From Calliopsis andreniformis (taxonomy: Eukaryota; Arthropoda; Insecta; Hymenoptera; Andrenidae): a stretch of DNA of 64,000 nucleotides. A program made the position numbers and the translations under genes. Positions 1-14,383 of this stretch are shown here, in pieces. Position 1 is the stretch's first letter; each line of letters starts with the position of its first letter. The stretch lies in the NCBI RefSeq assembly GCF_051401765.1, contig NW_027480482.1, positions 1,984,001-2,048,000 of the forward strand, given 5' to 3'. Below the pieces are notes generated by a model. It did not search any database. It was not told the DNA's origin and saw only the letters and a program-made list of their open reading frames with translations.

Positions 1-3000
1 TCAATACTCAATACTCAATCCTCAATCCTCAATCCTCAATACTCAACCATCAATCCTCAATTCTCAATACTCAATAGAATGTCCTGAATTCTCAGGATTC
101 TATACTCAAACCTCAACCCTCAGCCCTGAGCCCTCATTCACAATCCTCAATCCTCAACCCTCAATCCTCAATTCTCAATCCTCAATCCCCAATCCTCAAT
201 TCTCAATACTCAACCATCAATCCTCAATTCTCAATACTCAATAGAAAACCTTAATTCCCAGGATTCTATACTCAAACCTCAATCCTCAACCCTGAGCCCT
301 CATTCACAATCCTCAATCCTCAATCCTCAATCCTCAACTCTCAATCCTCAATCCTCAGCCCTCAGTCCTCAAACCTCAATCCTCAACCCTCAGCCCTCAT
401 CCTCAATCTTCAATCCTCAATCCTCAATCCTCAATCCCCAATCCTCAATCTTCAATCCTCAATACTCTTTCTTCAATGCTCAATCCTCAATCCTCAATCC
501 TCAATCCTCATTCTTCAATCCTCAATACCCAATCCTCAATCTTCAATCCTCAATCCTCAATCCTCAATTCTCAATCCTCAATCCTCAATCCTCAGACCTC
601 AACACTCAATCCTCAGTCCTAAAACCACAATCCTGAATCCTCAATCCTGAATCCTCAATCTTCAGCACTCAGTCCTCAACAATCAGTTGTCAATCCTCAA
701 TCCTCAATAGAGTATCCTGAGTTCAGAGTTTTCAATACGCAATACTCAGTCTGCAATCTTCAAATCTCTATCCACAAACATCAATTCTCATCACTCAACC
801 CTCAACACTCAGTCCCCAATCCTCAATCTTCAATGCTCAATCTTCAATCCTCAATCATCAATCCCCAATCCTAAATTCTCAATCTTTAATCCCCAATACT
901 CAATCTTCAATCCTCAATCCTCAATCCTCAATCCTCAATTCTCAATCCTCAATCCTCAGTCCTCAGTCCTCAGACCTCAATCCTCAACCCTCAGCCCTCA
1001 TCCTCAATCCTCAATCCTCAATCCTCAGCCCTCAGTCCTCAAACCGCAATCCTCAACCCTCAGCCCTCATCCTCAATCTTCAATCCTCAATCCTCAATCC
1101 TCAATCCCCAATCCTCAATCTTCAATCCTCAATACTCTTTCTTCAATCCTCAATCCTCAATCCTCAATCCTCAGCCCTGAGTCCTCAAACCGCAATCCTC
1201 AACCCTCAGCCCTCATCCTCAATCTTCAATCCTCAATCCTCAATCCTCAATCCCCAATCCTCAATCTTCAATCCTCAATACTCTTTCTTCAATCCTCAAT
1301 CCTCAATCCTCAATCCTCATTCCTCATTCTTCAATCCTCAATACCCAATCCTCAATCTTCAATCCTCAATCCTCAATCCTCGATTCTCAATCCTCAATCC
1401 TCAATCCTCAGACCTCAAACATCAATACTCAGCCCTCAGTCCTCGTCCTCAATCCACAACCCTCAATCCTGAATCCTCAATCTTCGGCCCTCAGTCCTCA
1501 ACAATCAGTTGTCAATCCTCAATCCTCAATAGAATATCCTCAATTCACAGTTTTCAATACATAATACTCAATCTGCAATCTTCAAACCTCTATCCACAGA
1601 CAACAATTCCCATTACTCATCCCTTAACACTCAGTCCTCAATGTTCAATCCTCAATCCTCAATACTCAATCGTCAATCTTCAATCCTCTATACTCAATCT
1701 TCGATCCTCATTCCTCAATCCTCAATCCTCAATCCTCATTCTTCAATCCTCAATACCCAATCCTCAATCTTCAATCCTCAATCCTCCATCCTCGATTCTC
1801 AATCCTCAATCCTCAATCCTCAGACCCCAAACATCAATACTCAGCCCTCAGTCCTCGTCCTCAATCCACAACCCTGAATCCTCAATCCTCAATCTTCAAC
1901 CATCAATATTCATTCTTCAATCCTCAATCCTCAATCCTCAATCCTCAATCCTCAATCCTCAAACCTCAATGTTCAATCCTCAATACCCAATCCTCAATCT
2001 TCAATCCTCAATAATCAATCATCAATCCACAATCCTCAATCCTCAATCCTCAGTCCTCAAACCTCAATCCTGAATCCTCTATCCTGAATCCTCAATCTTC
2101 AGACCTGAGACCTCAACAATCAGTTGTCAATCCTCAATCCTCAATAGAATATCATCAATTCACACCTTTCAATACTCAATATTCAACCTGCAATCTTCAA
2201 ATCTCTGTCCACAAACATCAATTCTCATCACTCAGCCCTCAACACTCAGTCCCCAATCCTCAATCTTCAATCCTCAATCATCAATTCTCAATCCTCAGTT
2301 CTCAATCTTTAATCCACAATACCTAATCTTCAGTCCTCAATCAACAATCCTCAATCCACAATCCTCAATCCTCAATCCTCAATCCTCATTCTTCAATCCT
2401 CAATCCCCAATCCTCAATCTTCAGTCCCCAATCCTCAATCTTCAATCCTCAATCATCAATTCTCAATCCTCAGTTCTCAATCTTTAATCCACAATACCTA
2501 ATCTTCAGTCCTCAATCAACAATCGTCAATCCACAATCCTCAATTTTCAATCCTCAATCCTCAATCCTCGATTCTCAATCCTCGATCCTCAATCCTCAGA
2601 CCTCAAACATCAATACTCAGCCCTCAGTCCTCGTCCTCAATCCACAACCCTCAATCCTCAATCCTCAATCTTCAATCATCAATATTCATTCTTCAATCCT
2701 CAATCCTCAATCCTCAATCCTCAATCCTCAATCCTCAAACCTCAATGTTCAATCCTCAATACCCAATCCTCAATCTGCAATCCTCAATAATCAATCCTCA
2801 ATCCACAATCCTCAATCCTCAATCCTCAGTCCTCAAACCACAATCCTGAATCCCCAATCCTGAGTCCTCAACCTTCAGCACTCAGTCCTCAACAATGAGT
2901 TGTCAATCCTCAATCCTCAATAGAATATCCTCAGTTCAGAGTTATCAATACGCAATACTCAGTCTGCAATCTCCAAATCTCTATCCACAAACATCAATTC

Positions 3001-4049
3001 TCATCACTCAACCCTCAACACTCAGTCCCCAATCCTCAATCCTCAATACTCAACCATCAATCCTCAATTCTCAATACTCAATAGAAAACCTTAATTCTCA
3101 GGATTCTATACTCAAACCTCAATCCTCAACCCTGAGCCCTCATTCACAATCCTCAATCCTCAATCCTCAATCCTCAACTCTCAATCCTCGATCCTCAGTC
3201 CTCAGTCCTCAAACCTCAATCCTCAAACCTCAGCTCTCATCCTCAATCCTCAATCCTCAATCTTCAATCCTCAGTCCTCGATCGTCAATCCTCAATACTC
3301 AATCCTCAATCCTCAGTCCTCAAACCTCAATCCTGAATCCTCTATCCTGAATCCTCAATCTTCAGACCTGAGACCTCAACAATCAGTTGTCAATCCTCAA
3401 TCCTCAATAGAATATCATCAATTCACACCTTTCAATACTCAATATTCAACCTGCAATCTTCAAATCTCTGTCCACAAACATCAATTCTCATCACTCAGCC
3501 CTCAACACTCAGTCCCCAATCCTCAATCTTCAATCCTCAATCATCAATTCTCAATCCTCAGTTCTCAATCTTTAATCCACAATACCTAATCTTCAGTCCT
3601 CAATCAACAATCCTCAATCCACAATCCTCAATCCTCAATCCTCAATCCTCATTCTTCAATCCTCAATCCCCAATCCTCAATCTTCAATCCTCAATCCTCA
3701 ATCCTCAATTCTCAATCCTCAATCCTCAGTCCTCAGCCCTCAAACCTCAATCCTCAACCCTCAGCCCTCATCCTCAATCCTCTATCCTCAATCGTCAATC
3801 CTCAACCTTCAATCCTCAGTACTCAACCTTCAATCCTCGATCCTCAGTCCTCAAACCTCAATTCTGAAGCCTCAATCCTGAATCCTCAATCTTCGGCCCT
3901 CAGTCCTCAACAATCAGTTGTCAATCCTCAATCCTCAATAGAATATCCTCAATTCACAGTTTTCAATACATAATACTCAATCTGCAATCTTCAAACCTCT
4001 ATCCACAGACAACAATTCCCATTACTCATCCCTTAACACTCAGTCCTCA
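1..4049 (+). repeat. HOR-A, rearranged leading part
   Basis: This stretch contains HOR-A modules but not in the canonical order. Hairpins lie at 74 and 241 (the second a weakened form with one base deleted) and at 3081. Landmarks lie at 681, 1503, 2118, 2894, 3381 and 3912. The 487-bp spacing at 2894-3381 replaces the usual 384-398 because a weakened-hairpin segment lies inside it. The start of the window resembles 39.14-40.5 kb at lower identity than the internal units show to each other. Confidence 0.7.
1025..1316 (+). repeat. 146-bp local tandem duplication
   Basis: Two markers repeat 146 bp apart: cagtcctcaaaccgc (second copy gagtcctcaaaccgc) near 1025 and 1171, and tactctttcttc near 1133 and 1279. 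The length equals 20 heptads plus one hexamer (tcatcc), consistent with duplication in register. Related HOR-A segments at 5640-5770 and 9410-9535 carry this module once. Confidence 0.75.
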
Positions 4050-7000
4050 ATGTTCAATCCTCAATCCTCAATACTCAATCGTCAATCTTCAATCCTCTAT
4101 ACTCAATCTTCGATCCTCAATCCTCAATCCTCAATCCTCAATCCTCATTCTTCAATCCTCAATACCCAATCCTCAATCTTCAATCCTCTATCCTCAATCC
4201 TCAATCCTCAATCCTCAATCCTCAATCCTCAATCCTCATTCTTCAATCCTCAATACCCAATCCTCAATCTTCAATCCTCAGTCCCCAATCCTCAATCTTC
4301 AATCCTGAATACTCAATCCTCAATCCTCAATCCTCAATCCTCAACCCTCAATCCTGAATACTCAATCTTCAATCCTCAATCCTCAATCCTCAATCCTCAA
4401 TCCTCAATCCTCAATCATCAATCCTCAATCTTCAATACTCAATCCTCAATCCTCAATCCTCAATGCTCAACCATCAATCCTCAATTCTCAATACTCAATA
4501 GAATATCCTGAATTCTCAGGGTTCTATACTCAAACCTCAATCCTCAACCCTGAGCCCTCATTCACAATCCTCAATCCTCAATCCTCAATCCTCAATTCTC
4601 AATCCTCAATCCTCAGCCCTCAGTCCTCAAACCTCAATCCTCAACCCTCACCCTCATCCTCAATCTTCAATTCTCAATCCTCAATCCGCAATCCCCAATC
4701 CTCAATCTTCAAATCTCAATACTCTTTCTTCAATCCTCAATCCTCAATCCTCAATCCTCAATCTTCAATCATCAATATTCATTCTTCAATCCTCAATCCT
4801 CAATCCTCAATCCTCAATCCTCAATCCTCAAACCTCAATGTTCAATCCTCAATACCCAATCCTCAATCTGCAATCCTCAATAATCAATCCTCAATCCACA
4901 ATCCTCAATCCTCAATCCTCAGTCCTCAAACCACAATCCTGAATCCCCAATCCTGAGTCCTCAAACTTCAGCACTCAGTCCTCAACAATGAGTTGTCAAT
5001 CCTCAATCCTCAATAGAATATCCTCAGTTCAGAGTTATCAATACGCAATACTCAGTCTGCAATCTCCAAATCTCTATCCACAAACATCAATTCTCATCAC
5101 TCAACCCTCAACACTCAGTCCCCAATCCTCAATCCTCAATACTCAACCATCAATCCTCAATTCTCAATACTCAATCCTCAATTCTCAATCCTCAATCCTC
5201 AATCCTCAGACCTCAACCCTCAATCCTCAGTCCTAAAACCACAATCCTGAATCCTCAATCCTGAATCCTCAATCTTCAGCACTCAGTCCTCAACAATCAG
5301 TTGTCAATCCTCAATCCTCAATAGAATATCCTCAGTTCAGAGTTTTCAATACGCAATACTCAGCCTGCAATCTTCAAATCTCTATCCACAAACATCAATT
5401 CTCATCACTTAACCCTCAACACTCAGTCCCCAATCCTCAATCTTCAATCCTCAATCTTCAATCCTCAATCTTCAATCCTCAATCATCAATCCCCAATCCT
5501 AAATTCTCAATCTTTAATCCCCAATACTCAATCTTCAATTCTCAATCCTCAATCCTCAATCCTCAATTCTCAATCCTCAATCCTCAGTCCTCAGTCCTCA
5601 GACCTCAATCCTCAACCCTCAGCCCTCATCCTCAATCCTCAATCCTCAATCCTCAGCCCTCAGTCCTCAAACCGCAATCCTCAACCCTCAGCCCTCATCC
5701 TCAATCTTCAATCCTCAATCCTCAATCCTCAATCCCCAATCCTCAATCTTCAATCCTCAATACTCTTTCTTCAATCCTCAATCCTCAATCCTCAATCCTC
5801 ATTCCTCATTCTTCAATCCTCATTACCCAATCCTCAATCTTCAATCCTCAATCCTCAATCCTCGATTCTCAATCCTCAATCCTCAATCCTCAGACCTCAA
5901 ACATCAATACACAGCCCTCAGTCCTCGTCCTCAATCCACAACCCTCAATCCTGAATCCTCAATCTTCGGCCCTCAGTCCTCAACAATCAGTTGTCAATCC
6001 TCAATCCTCAATAGAATATCCTCAATTCACAGTTTTCAATACATAATACTCAATCTGCAATCTTCAAACCTCTATCCACAGACAACAATTCCCATTACTC
6101 ATCCCTTAACACTCAGTCCTCAATGTTCAATCCTCAATCCTCAATACTCAATCGTCAATCTTCAATCCTCTATACTCAATCTTCGATCCTCATTCCTCAA
6201 TCCTCAATCCTCAATCCTCATTCTTCAATCCTCAATACCCAATCCTCAATCTTCAATCCTCTATCCTCAATCCTCTATCCTCAATCCTCAATCCTCAATC
6301 CTCAATCCTCAATCCTCATTCTTCAATCCTCAATACCCAATCCTCAACCTTCAATCCTCAATCCTCAATCCTCATTCCTCATTCTTCAATCCTCAATACC
6401 CAATCCTCAATCTTCAATCCTCAATCCTCCATCCTCGATTCTCAATCCTCAATCCTCAATCCTCAGACCCCAAACATCAATACTCAGCCCTCAGTCCTCG
6501 TCCTCAATCCACAACCCTCAATCCTCAATCCTCAATCTTCAATCATCAATATTCATTCTTCAATCCTCAATCCTCAATCCTCAATCCTCAATCCTCAATC
6601 CTCAAACCTCAATGTTCAATCCTCAATACCCAATCCTCAATCTTCAATCCTCAATAATCAATCCTCAATCCACAATCCTCAATCCTCAATCCTCAGTCCT
6701 CAAACCACAATCCTGAATCCCCAATCCTGACTCCTCAATCTTCAGCACTCAGTCCTCAACAATGAGTTGTCAATCCTCAATCCTCAATAGAATATCCTCA
6801 GTTCAGAGTTATCAATACGCAATACTCAGTCTGCCATCTCCAAATCTCTATCCACAAACATCAATTCTCATCACTCAACCTTCAACGCTCAGTCCCCAAT
6901 CCTCAATCCTCAATCCTCAATCCTCAATCCTCAATCCGCAATTCTCAATCCTCGATCCTCAGTCCTCAGTCCTCAAACCTCAATCCTCAACCCTCAGCTC

Positions 7001-7813
7001 TCATCCTCAATCCTCAATCCTCAATCTTCAATCCTCAGTCCTCGATCGTCAATCCTCAATACTCAATCCTCAATCCTCAGTCCTCAAACCTCAATCCTGA
7101 ATCCTCTATCCTGAATCCTCAATCTTCAGACCTGAGACCTCAACAATCAGTTGTCAATCCTCAATCCTCAATAGAATATCATCAATTCACACCTTTCAAT
7201 ACTCAATATTCAACCTGCAATCTTCAAATCTCTGTCCACAAACATCAATTCTCATCACTCAGCCCTCAACACTCAGTCCCCAATCCTCAATCTTCAATCC
7301 TCAATCATCAATTCTCAATCCTCAGTTCTCAATCTTTAATCCACAATACCTAATCTTCAGTCCTCAATCAACAATCCTCAATCCACAATCCTCAATCCTC
7401 AATCCTCAATCCTCATTCTTCAATCCTCAATCCCCAATCCTCAATCTTCAATCCTCAATCCTCAATCCTCAATTCTCAATCCTCAATCCTCAGTCCTCAG
7501 CCCTCAAACCTCAATCCTCAACCCTCAGCCCTCATCCTCAATCCTCAATCCTCAATCGTCAATCCTCAACCTTCAATCCTCAGTACTCAACCTTCAATCC
7601 TCGATCCTCAGTCCTCAAACCTCAATTCTGAAGCCTCAATCCTGAATCCTCAATCTTCGGCCCTCAGTCCTCAACAATCAGTTGTCAATCCTCAATCCTC
7701 AATAGAATATCCTCAATTCACAGTTTTCAATACATAATACTCAATCTGCAATCTTCAAACCTCTATCCACAGACAACAATTCCCATTACTCATCCCTTAA
7801 CACTCAGTCCTCA
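4050..7813 (+). repeat. HOR-A unit, 3764 bp
   Basis: Full unit measured from one tcaatgttcaatcc variant to the next. It holds a hairpin at 4498 and landmarks at 4987, 5295, 5985, 6761, 7145 and 7676. A single-base deletion near 4646 (ccctcaccctcatcc instead of ccctcagccctcatcc) makes one interval 1075 instead of 1076 bp. Its counterpart in super-repeat copy 2 is 44505-48227. Confidence 0.85.
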
Positions 7814-10307
7814 ATGTTCAATCCTCAATCCTCAATACTCAATCGTCAATCTTCAATCCTCTATACTCAATCTTCGATCCTCAATCCTCAATCCTCAATC
7901 CTCAATCCTCATTCTTCAATCCTCAATACCCAATCCTCAATCTTCAATCCTCTATCCTCAATCCTCAATCCTCAATCCTCAATCCTCAATCCTCAATCCT
8001 CATTCTTCAATCCTCAATACCCAATCCTCAATCTTCAATCCTCAGTCCCCAATCCTCAATCTTCAATCCTGAATACTCAATCCTCAATCCTCAATCCTCA
8101 ATCCTCAACCCTCAATCCTGAATACTCAATCTTCAATCCTCAATCCTCAATCCTCAATCCTCAATCCTCAATCCTCAATCATCAATCCTCAATCTTCAAT
8201 ACTCAATCCTCAATCCTCAATCCTCAATGCTCAACCATCAATCCTCAATTCTCAATACTCAATAGAATATCCTGAATTCTCAGGGTTCTATACTCAAACC
8301 TCAATCCTCAACCCTGAGCCCTCATTCACAATCCTCAATCCTCAATCCTCAATCCTCAATTCTCAATCCTCAATCCTCAGCCCTCAGTCCTCAAACCTCA
8401 ATCCTCAACCCTCAGCCCTCATCCTCAATCTTCAATTCTCAATCCTCAATCCTCAATCCCCAATCCTCAATCTTCAAATCTCAATACTCTTTCTTCAATC
8501 CTCAATCCTCAATCCTCAATCCTCAATCTTCAATCATCAATATTCATTCTTCAATCCTCAATCCTCAATCCTCAATCCTCAATCCTCAATCCTCAAACCT
8601 CAATGTTCAATCCTCAATACCCAATCCTCAATCTGCAATCCTCAATAATCAATCCTCAATCCACAATCCTCAATCCTCAATCCTCAGTCCTCAAACCACA
8701 ATCCTGAATCCCCAATCCTGAGTCCTCAAACTTCAGCACTCAGTCCTCAACAATGAGTTGTCAATCCTCAATCCTCAATAGAATATCCTCAGTTCAGAGT
8801 TATCAATACGCAATACTCAGTCTGCAATCTCCAAATCTCTATCCACAAACATCAATTCTCATCACTCAACCCTCAACACTCAGTCCCCAATCCTCAATCC
8901 TCAATACTCAACCATCAATCCTCAATTCTCAATACTCAATCCTCAATTCTCAATCCTCAATCCTCAATCCTCAGACCTCAACCCTCAATCCTCAGTCCTA
9001 AAACCACAATCCTGAATCCTCAATCCTGAATCCTCAATCTTCAGCACTCAGTCCTCAACAATCAGTTGTCAATCCTCAATCCTCAATAGAATATCCTCAG
9101 TTCAGAGTTTTCAATACGCAATACTCAGCCTGCAATCTTCAAATCTCTATCCACAAACATCAATTCTCATCACTTAACCCTCAACACTCAGTCCCCAATA
9201 CTCAATCTTCAATCCTCAATCTTCAATCCTCAATCTTCAATCCTCAATCATCAATCCCCAATCCTAAATTCTCAATCTTTAATCCCCAATACTCAATCTT
9301 CAATTCTCAATCCTCAATCCTCAATCCTCAATTCTCAATCCTCAATCCTCAGTCCTCAGTCCTCAGACCTCAATCCTCAACCCTCAGCCCTCATCCTCAA
9401 TCCTCAATCCTCAATCCTCAGCCCTCAGTCCTCAAACCGCAATCCTCAACCCTCAGCCCTCATCCTCAATCTTCAATCCTCAATCCTCAATCCTCAATCC
9501 CCAATCCTCAATCTTCAATCCTCAATACTCTTTCTTCAATCCTCAATCCTCAATCCTCAATCCTCATTCCTCATCCTTCAATCCTCAATACCCAATCCTC
9601 AATCTTCAATCCTCAATCCTCAATCCTCGATTCTCAATCCTCAATCCTCAATCCTCAGACCTCAAACATCAATACTCAGCCCTCAGTCCTCGTCCTCAAT
9701 CCACAACCCTCAATCCTGAATCCTCAATCTTCGGCTCTCAGTCCTCAACAATCAGTTGTCAATCCTCAATCCTCAATAGAATATCATCAATTCACACCTT
9801 TCAATACTCAATATTCAACTTGCAATCTTCAAATCTCTGTCCACAAACATCAATTCTCATCACTCAGCCCTCAACACTCAGTCCCCAATCCTCAATCTTC
9901 AATCCTCAATCATCAATTCTCAATCCTCAGTTCTCAATCTTTAATCCACAATACCTAATCTTCAGTCCTCAATCAACAATCCTCAATCCACAATCCTCAA
10001 TCCTCAATCCTCAATCCTCATTCTTCAATCCTCAATCCCCAATCCTCAATCTTCAATCCTCAATCCTCAATCCTCAATTCTCAATCCTCAATCCTCAGTC
10101 CTCAGTCCTCAAACCCCAATTCTGAAGCCTCAATCCTGAATCCTCAATCTTCGGCCCTCAGTCCTCAACAATCAGTTGTCAATCCTCAATCCTCAATAGA
10201 ATATCCTCAATTCACAGTTTTCAATACATAATACTCAATCTGCAATCTTCAAACCTCTATCCACAGACAACAATTCCCATTACTCATCCCTTAACACTCA
10301 GTCCTCA
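7814..10307 (+). repeat. HOR-A unit with internal deletion, 2494 bp
   Basis: This unit begins like its neighbour (hairpin at 8262, landmarks at 8752, 9060, 9750, 10170) but lacks two of the expected landmark intervals. The landmark at 9750 is chimeric: its left flank matches 50164 (tcggctctcag) and its right flank matches 51240 (atatcatcaattcacacc). The matching unit in copy 2, 48228-51797, is 3570 bp, exactly 1076 bp longer. Confidence 0.85.
9743..9785 (+). other. Deletion/recombination junction inside landmark L
   Basis: Upstream sequence is of the 50164 type and downstream sequence of the 51240 type. The exchange lies within the tract shared by both, from cctcaacaatc through aatagaatatc. 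The net difference is 1076 bp, the sum of the 678- and 398-bp intervals present in copy 2. Confidence 0.75.
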
Positions 10308-11021
10308 ATGTTCAATCCTCAATCCTCAATACTCAATCGTCAATCTTCAATCCTCTATACTCAATCTTCGATCCTCAATCCTCAATCCTCAATCCTCAAT
10401 CCTCATTCTTCAATCCTCAATACCCAATCCTCAATCTTCAATCCTCTATCCTCAATCCTCAATCCTCAATCCTCAATCCTCAATCCTCAATCCTCATTCT
10501 TCAATCCTCAATACCCAATCCTCAATCTTCAATCCTCAGTCCCCAATCCTCAATCTTCAATCCTGAATACTCAATCCTCAATCCTCAATCCTCAATCCTC
10601 AACCCTCAATCCTGAATACTCAATCTTCAATCCTCAATCCTCAATCCTCAATCCTCAATCCTCAATCCTCAATCATCAATCCTCAATCTTCAATACTCAA
10701 TCCTCAATCCTCAATCCTCAATGCTCAACCATCAATCCTCAATTCTCAATACTCAATAGAATATCCTGAATTCTCAGGGTTCTATACTCAAACCTCAATC
10801 CTCAACCCTGAACCCTCATTCACAATCCTCAATCCTCAATCCTCAATCCTCAATTCTCAATCCTCAATCCTCAGCCCTCAGTCCTCAAACCTCAATCCTC
10901 AACCCTCAGCCCTCGTCCTCAATCTTCAATTCTCAATCCTCAATCCTCAATCCCCAATCCTCAATCTTCAAATCTCAATACTCTTTCTTCAATCCTCAAT
11001 CCTCAATCCTCAATCCTCAAT
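10308..11021 (+). repeat. HOR-A unit, partial, end of first block
   Basis: It follows the 7814 unit at a constant 2494-bp offset, including the hairpin at 10756, until about 11021. There the 7814 unit continues with tcaatcttcaatcatc while this copy continues with tcaattctcattcttc. This is where the HOR-A array ends in copy 1. Confidence 0.75.
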
Positions 11022-14000
11022 TCTCATTCTTCAATCCTCAATACCCAATCCTCAATCTTCAATCCTCAATCCTCAGTCCTCAATTCTGAATCCTCAATCC
11101 TCAATCCTCAGACCTCAAACATCAATACTCAGCCCTCAGTCCTCGTCGTCAATCCACAACACTCAATCCTCAATCCTCAATCTTCAATCCTCAATCCTCA
11201 ATCCTCAATCCTCAATCCTCAATCCTCATTCTTCAATCCTCAATACCCAATCCTCAATCTTCAATCCTCAATCCTCAATCCTCAGTTCTCAATCCTCAAT
11301 CCTCAATCCTCAGTCCTCGAACCTCAATTCTGAATCCGCATTCCTGAATCCTCAATCTTCAGCCCTCAGTCATCAACAATCAGTTGTCAATCCTCAATCC
11401 TCAATAGAATATCCTCAATTCACAGTTTTCAATACTCAATACTCAATCTGCAATCTTCAAACTTCTATCCACAATCATCAATTCTCATCACTCAACCCTC
11501 AACACTCAGTCCTCAATGCACAATCCTCAATCCCCAATCCTCAATCTTCAATCCTCAATTCTGAATCTTCAATCCTCAATCCTCAATCCTCAATACTCAA
11601 TCCTCAATCCTCAATCTTCAACACTCAGTCCCCAATCCTCAATCTTCAATCCTCAATACTCAATCCTCAATCCTCAATCCTCAATCCTCAATCCTCAATC
11701 CTGAAAACTCAATCTTCAATCCTCAATCCTCAATCCTCAATCCTCAATCCTCTGTCCTCAATCCTCAATCATCAATCCTCAATCTTCAATACTCAATCCT
11801 CAATCCTCAATCCTCAATCCTCAATACTCAACCATCAACCCTCAATTCTCAATACTCAATAGAATATCCTGAATTCTCAGGATTCTATACTCAAACCTCA
11901 ATCCTCAGCCCTGAGCTCTCATTCACAATCCTCAATCCTCAATCCTCAATCCTCAATACTCAACCATCAATCCTCAATTCTCAATACTCAATAGAAAACC
12001 TTAATTCTCAGGATTCTATACTCAAACCTCAATCCTCAACCCTGAGCCCTCATTCACAATCCTCAATCCTCAATCCTCAATCCTCAACTCTCAATCCTCA
12101 ATCCTCAGCCCTCAGTCCTCAAACCTCAATCCTCAACCCTCAGCCCTCATCCTCAATCTTCAATCCTCAATCCTCAATCCTCAATCCCCAATACTCAATC
12201 TTCAATCCTCAATACTCTTTCTTTAATCCACAATCCTCAATCCTCAATCCTCAAACCTCAACCTTCAATCCTCATTCCTCAATCCTCAATCCTCAATCTT
12301 CAATTCTCAATACTCAATCTTCATTCCTCAATCCTCAATCCTCAATCCTCAATCCTCAATCCTCAATCCTCAATATTCAATCGTCAGTCTTCAATCCTCA
12401 ATACTCAAGCTTCAATACTCAATCCTCAATCCTCAATCCTCAATCCTCAACTCTCAATCCTCGATCCTCAGTCCTCAGTCCTCAATCCTCAATCCACAAT
12501 CCTCAGTCGTCACCCCTCACTCCTGAATTCTCAATCCTGAATCCTCAATCTTCAGACCTCAGACCTCAACAATCAGTTGTCAATCATCAATCCTCAATAG
12601 AATATCACTAATTCACAGTTTTCAATACTCAATACTCAATCTGCACTCTGCAAATCTCTATCCACAAACATCAATACTCATCACTCAACCCTCAACACTC
12701 AGTCCCCAATCCTCAGTCATCAATACTCAATCCTCAATCCTCAATCCTCAATCCTCATTCTTCAATCCTCAGTACCAAATCCTCAATCTTCAATCCTCAA
12801 TCCTCAATCCTCAATCCTCAATCCTCAATCCTCATTTTTCAATCCTCAATACCCAATCCTCAATCTTCAATCCTCAATCCTGAAACCTCAATTCTCAATC
12901 CTCAATCCTCAGGCCTCAGTCCTCAAACCTCAATCGTCAACCCACAGCCCTCATCGTCAATCCTCAATCCTCAATCTTCAATCCTCAGTCCCCAATCCTC
13001 AATCTTCAATCCCCAATACTCAATCCTTAATCCTCAATCCTCAGTCCTCAATCCTCAATCCTCAATTCTCAATCCTCGATCCTCAGTCCTCAGTCCTCAA
13101 ACCTCAATCCTCAACGCTCAGCCCTCATCCTCAATCCTCAGTCCTCAGTCTTCAATCCTCAATCCTGAATCCTCAATCCTCAATCCTCAATCCTCAATCC
13201 TCAGTCCTCAAACCTCAATCCTGTATCCTCAATCCTGAATCCTCAATCTTCAGACCTCAGACCTCAACAATCAGCTGTCAATCCTCAATCCTCAATAGAA
13301 TATCGTCAATTCACAGTTTTCAATACTCAATACTCAATCTACAATCTTCAAATCTATATCCACAAACATCAATTCTCAAAACTCAACCCTCGACACTCAG
13401 TCCCCAATCGTCAATCTTCAATCCTCGATCCTCAATCCTCAATCCTCAATCCTCAATCTTCAATCCTCAATACTCAATCTTCAATCCTCAATCCTCAATC
13501 CTCAATCCTCAATCCTCAATCCTCAATCGTCAGCCTTCAGCCCTCAATACACAATCTTCAATCCTCAACACTCAATCCTCAATCCTCAATCCTCAATGCT
13601 CATTCTACAATCCTCAATACCCAATCCTCAATCTTCAATCGTCAATCCTCAATCATCAATCCTCAATCTTCAATACTCAACCCTCAATCCTCAATCCTCA
13701 ATCCTCAATACTCAACCATCAGTCCTCAATTCTCAATACTCAATAGAATATCCTGAATTCTCAGGATTCTATACTCAAACCTCAATCCTTAACCCTGAGC
13801 CCTCATTCACAATCCTCCATCCTCAATCCTCAATACTCAATCCTTAATCCTCAATCCTCAGTCCTCAATCCTCAATCCTCAATCCTCAATCCTCAATCCT
13901 CAACTCTCAATCCTCAATCCTCAGCCCTCAGTCCTCAAACCTCAATCCTCAACCCTCAGCCCTCATCCTCAATCTTCAATCCTCAATCCTCAATCCTCAA

Positions 14001-14383
14001 TGCTTAATCCTCAATCCTCAGTCCTCAATCCTAAATCTTCAATTCTCAATCCTCGATCCTCAGTCCTCAGTCCTCAAACCTCAATCCTTAACTCTCAGCC
14101 CTCATCCTCAATCCTCAGTCCTCAGTCTTCAATCCTCAATCCTCAATCCGCAATACTCAACCTTCAATCCTCAATCCATGGTCCTCAAACCTCAATTCTG
14201 AATCCTCAATCCTGAATCCTCAATCTTCAGACCTCAGTCATCAACAATCAGTTGTCAATCCTCAATCCTCAATAGAATATCCTCAATTCACAGTTTTCAA
14301 TACTCAATACTCAATCTGCAATCTTCAAACCTCTATCCACAAACAACAATTCCCATTACTCAACCCTCAACACTCAGTCCTCA
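11022..14383 (+). repeat. Transition between HOR-A and HOR-B
   Basis: Heptad satellite without local kilobase periodicity. Landmarks L lie at 11378, 12571, 13269 (variant core AATCAGCTGT, which creates CAGCTG) and 14246. Hairpins lie at 11859, 11991 (weakened) and 13743. The block is colinear with 52.5-57.1 kb in copy 2, which lacks about 231 bp near 11601-11831, about 188 bp near 13.0-13.2 kb and about 398 bp around 14.0-14.4 kb. Confidence 0.75.

Larger units (their letters stand above)
1..11021 (+). repeat. HOR-A array, first block
   Basis: This is a higher-order array with a unit of about 3.77 kb. The L-to-L spacing barcode of a full unit is 776, 384-398, 531, 1076, 308, 690. It reads clearly from 3912 to 9750. 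Positions 1-3400 hold the same modules in rearranged order (spacings 822, 615, 776, 487). Each full unit carries one hairpin about 585 bp after the landmark that precedes the 1076-bp interval. Unit-to-unit identity is very high: the 153-codon open stretch starting at 4050 has an identical translation at 7814 and 10308. Confidence 0.85.

Noticed and set aside
74..103. Hairpin H as a rho-independent terminator or an insertion-sequence end
   Set aside because: No T-tract follows the stem, no coding sequence precedes it, no target-site duplication or transposase is associated, and it sits in heptad register.
681..690. AATCAGTTGT core as a strong inverted repeat of its own
   Set aside because: Only the 4-bp arms ACAA and TTGT around TCAG pair and the pairing does not extend further; it is too short to claim structure.
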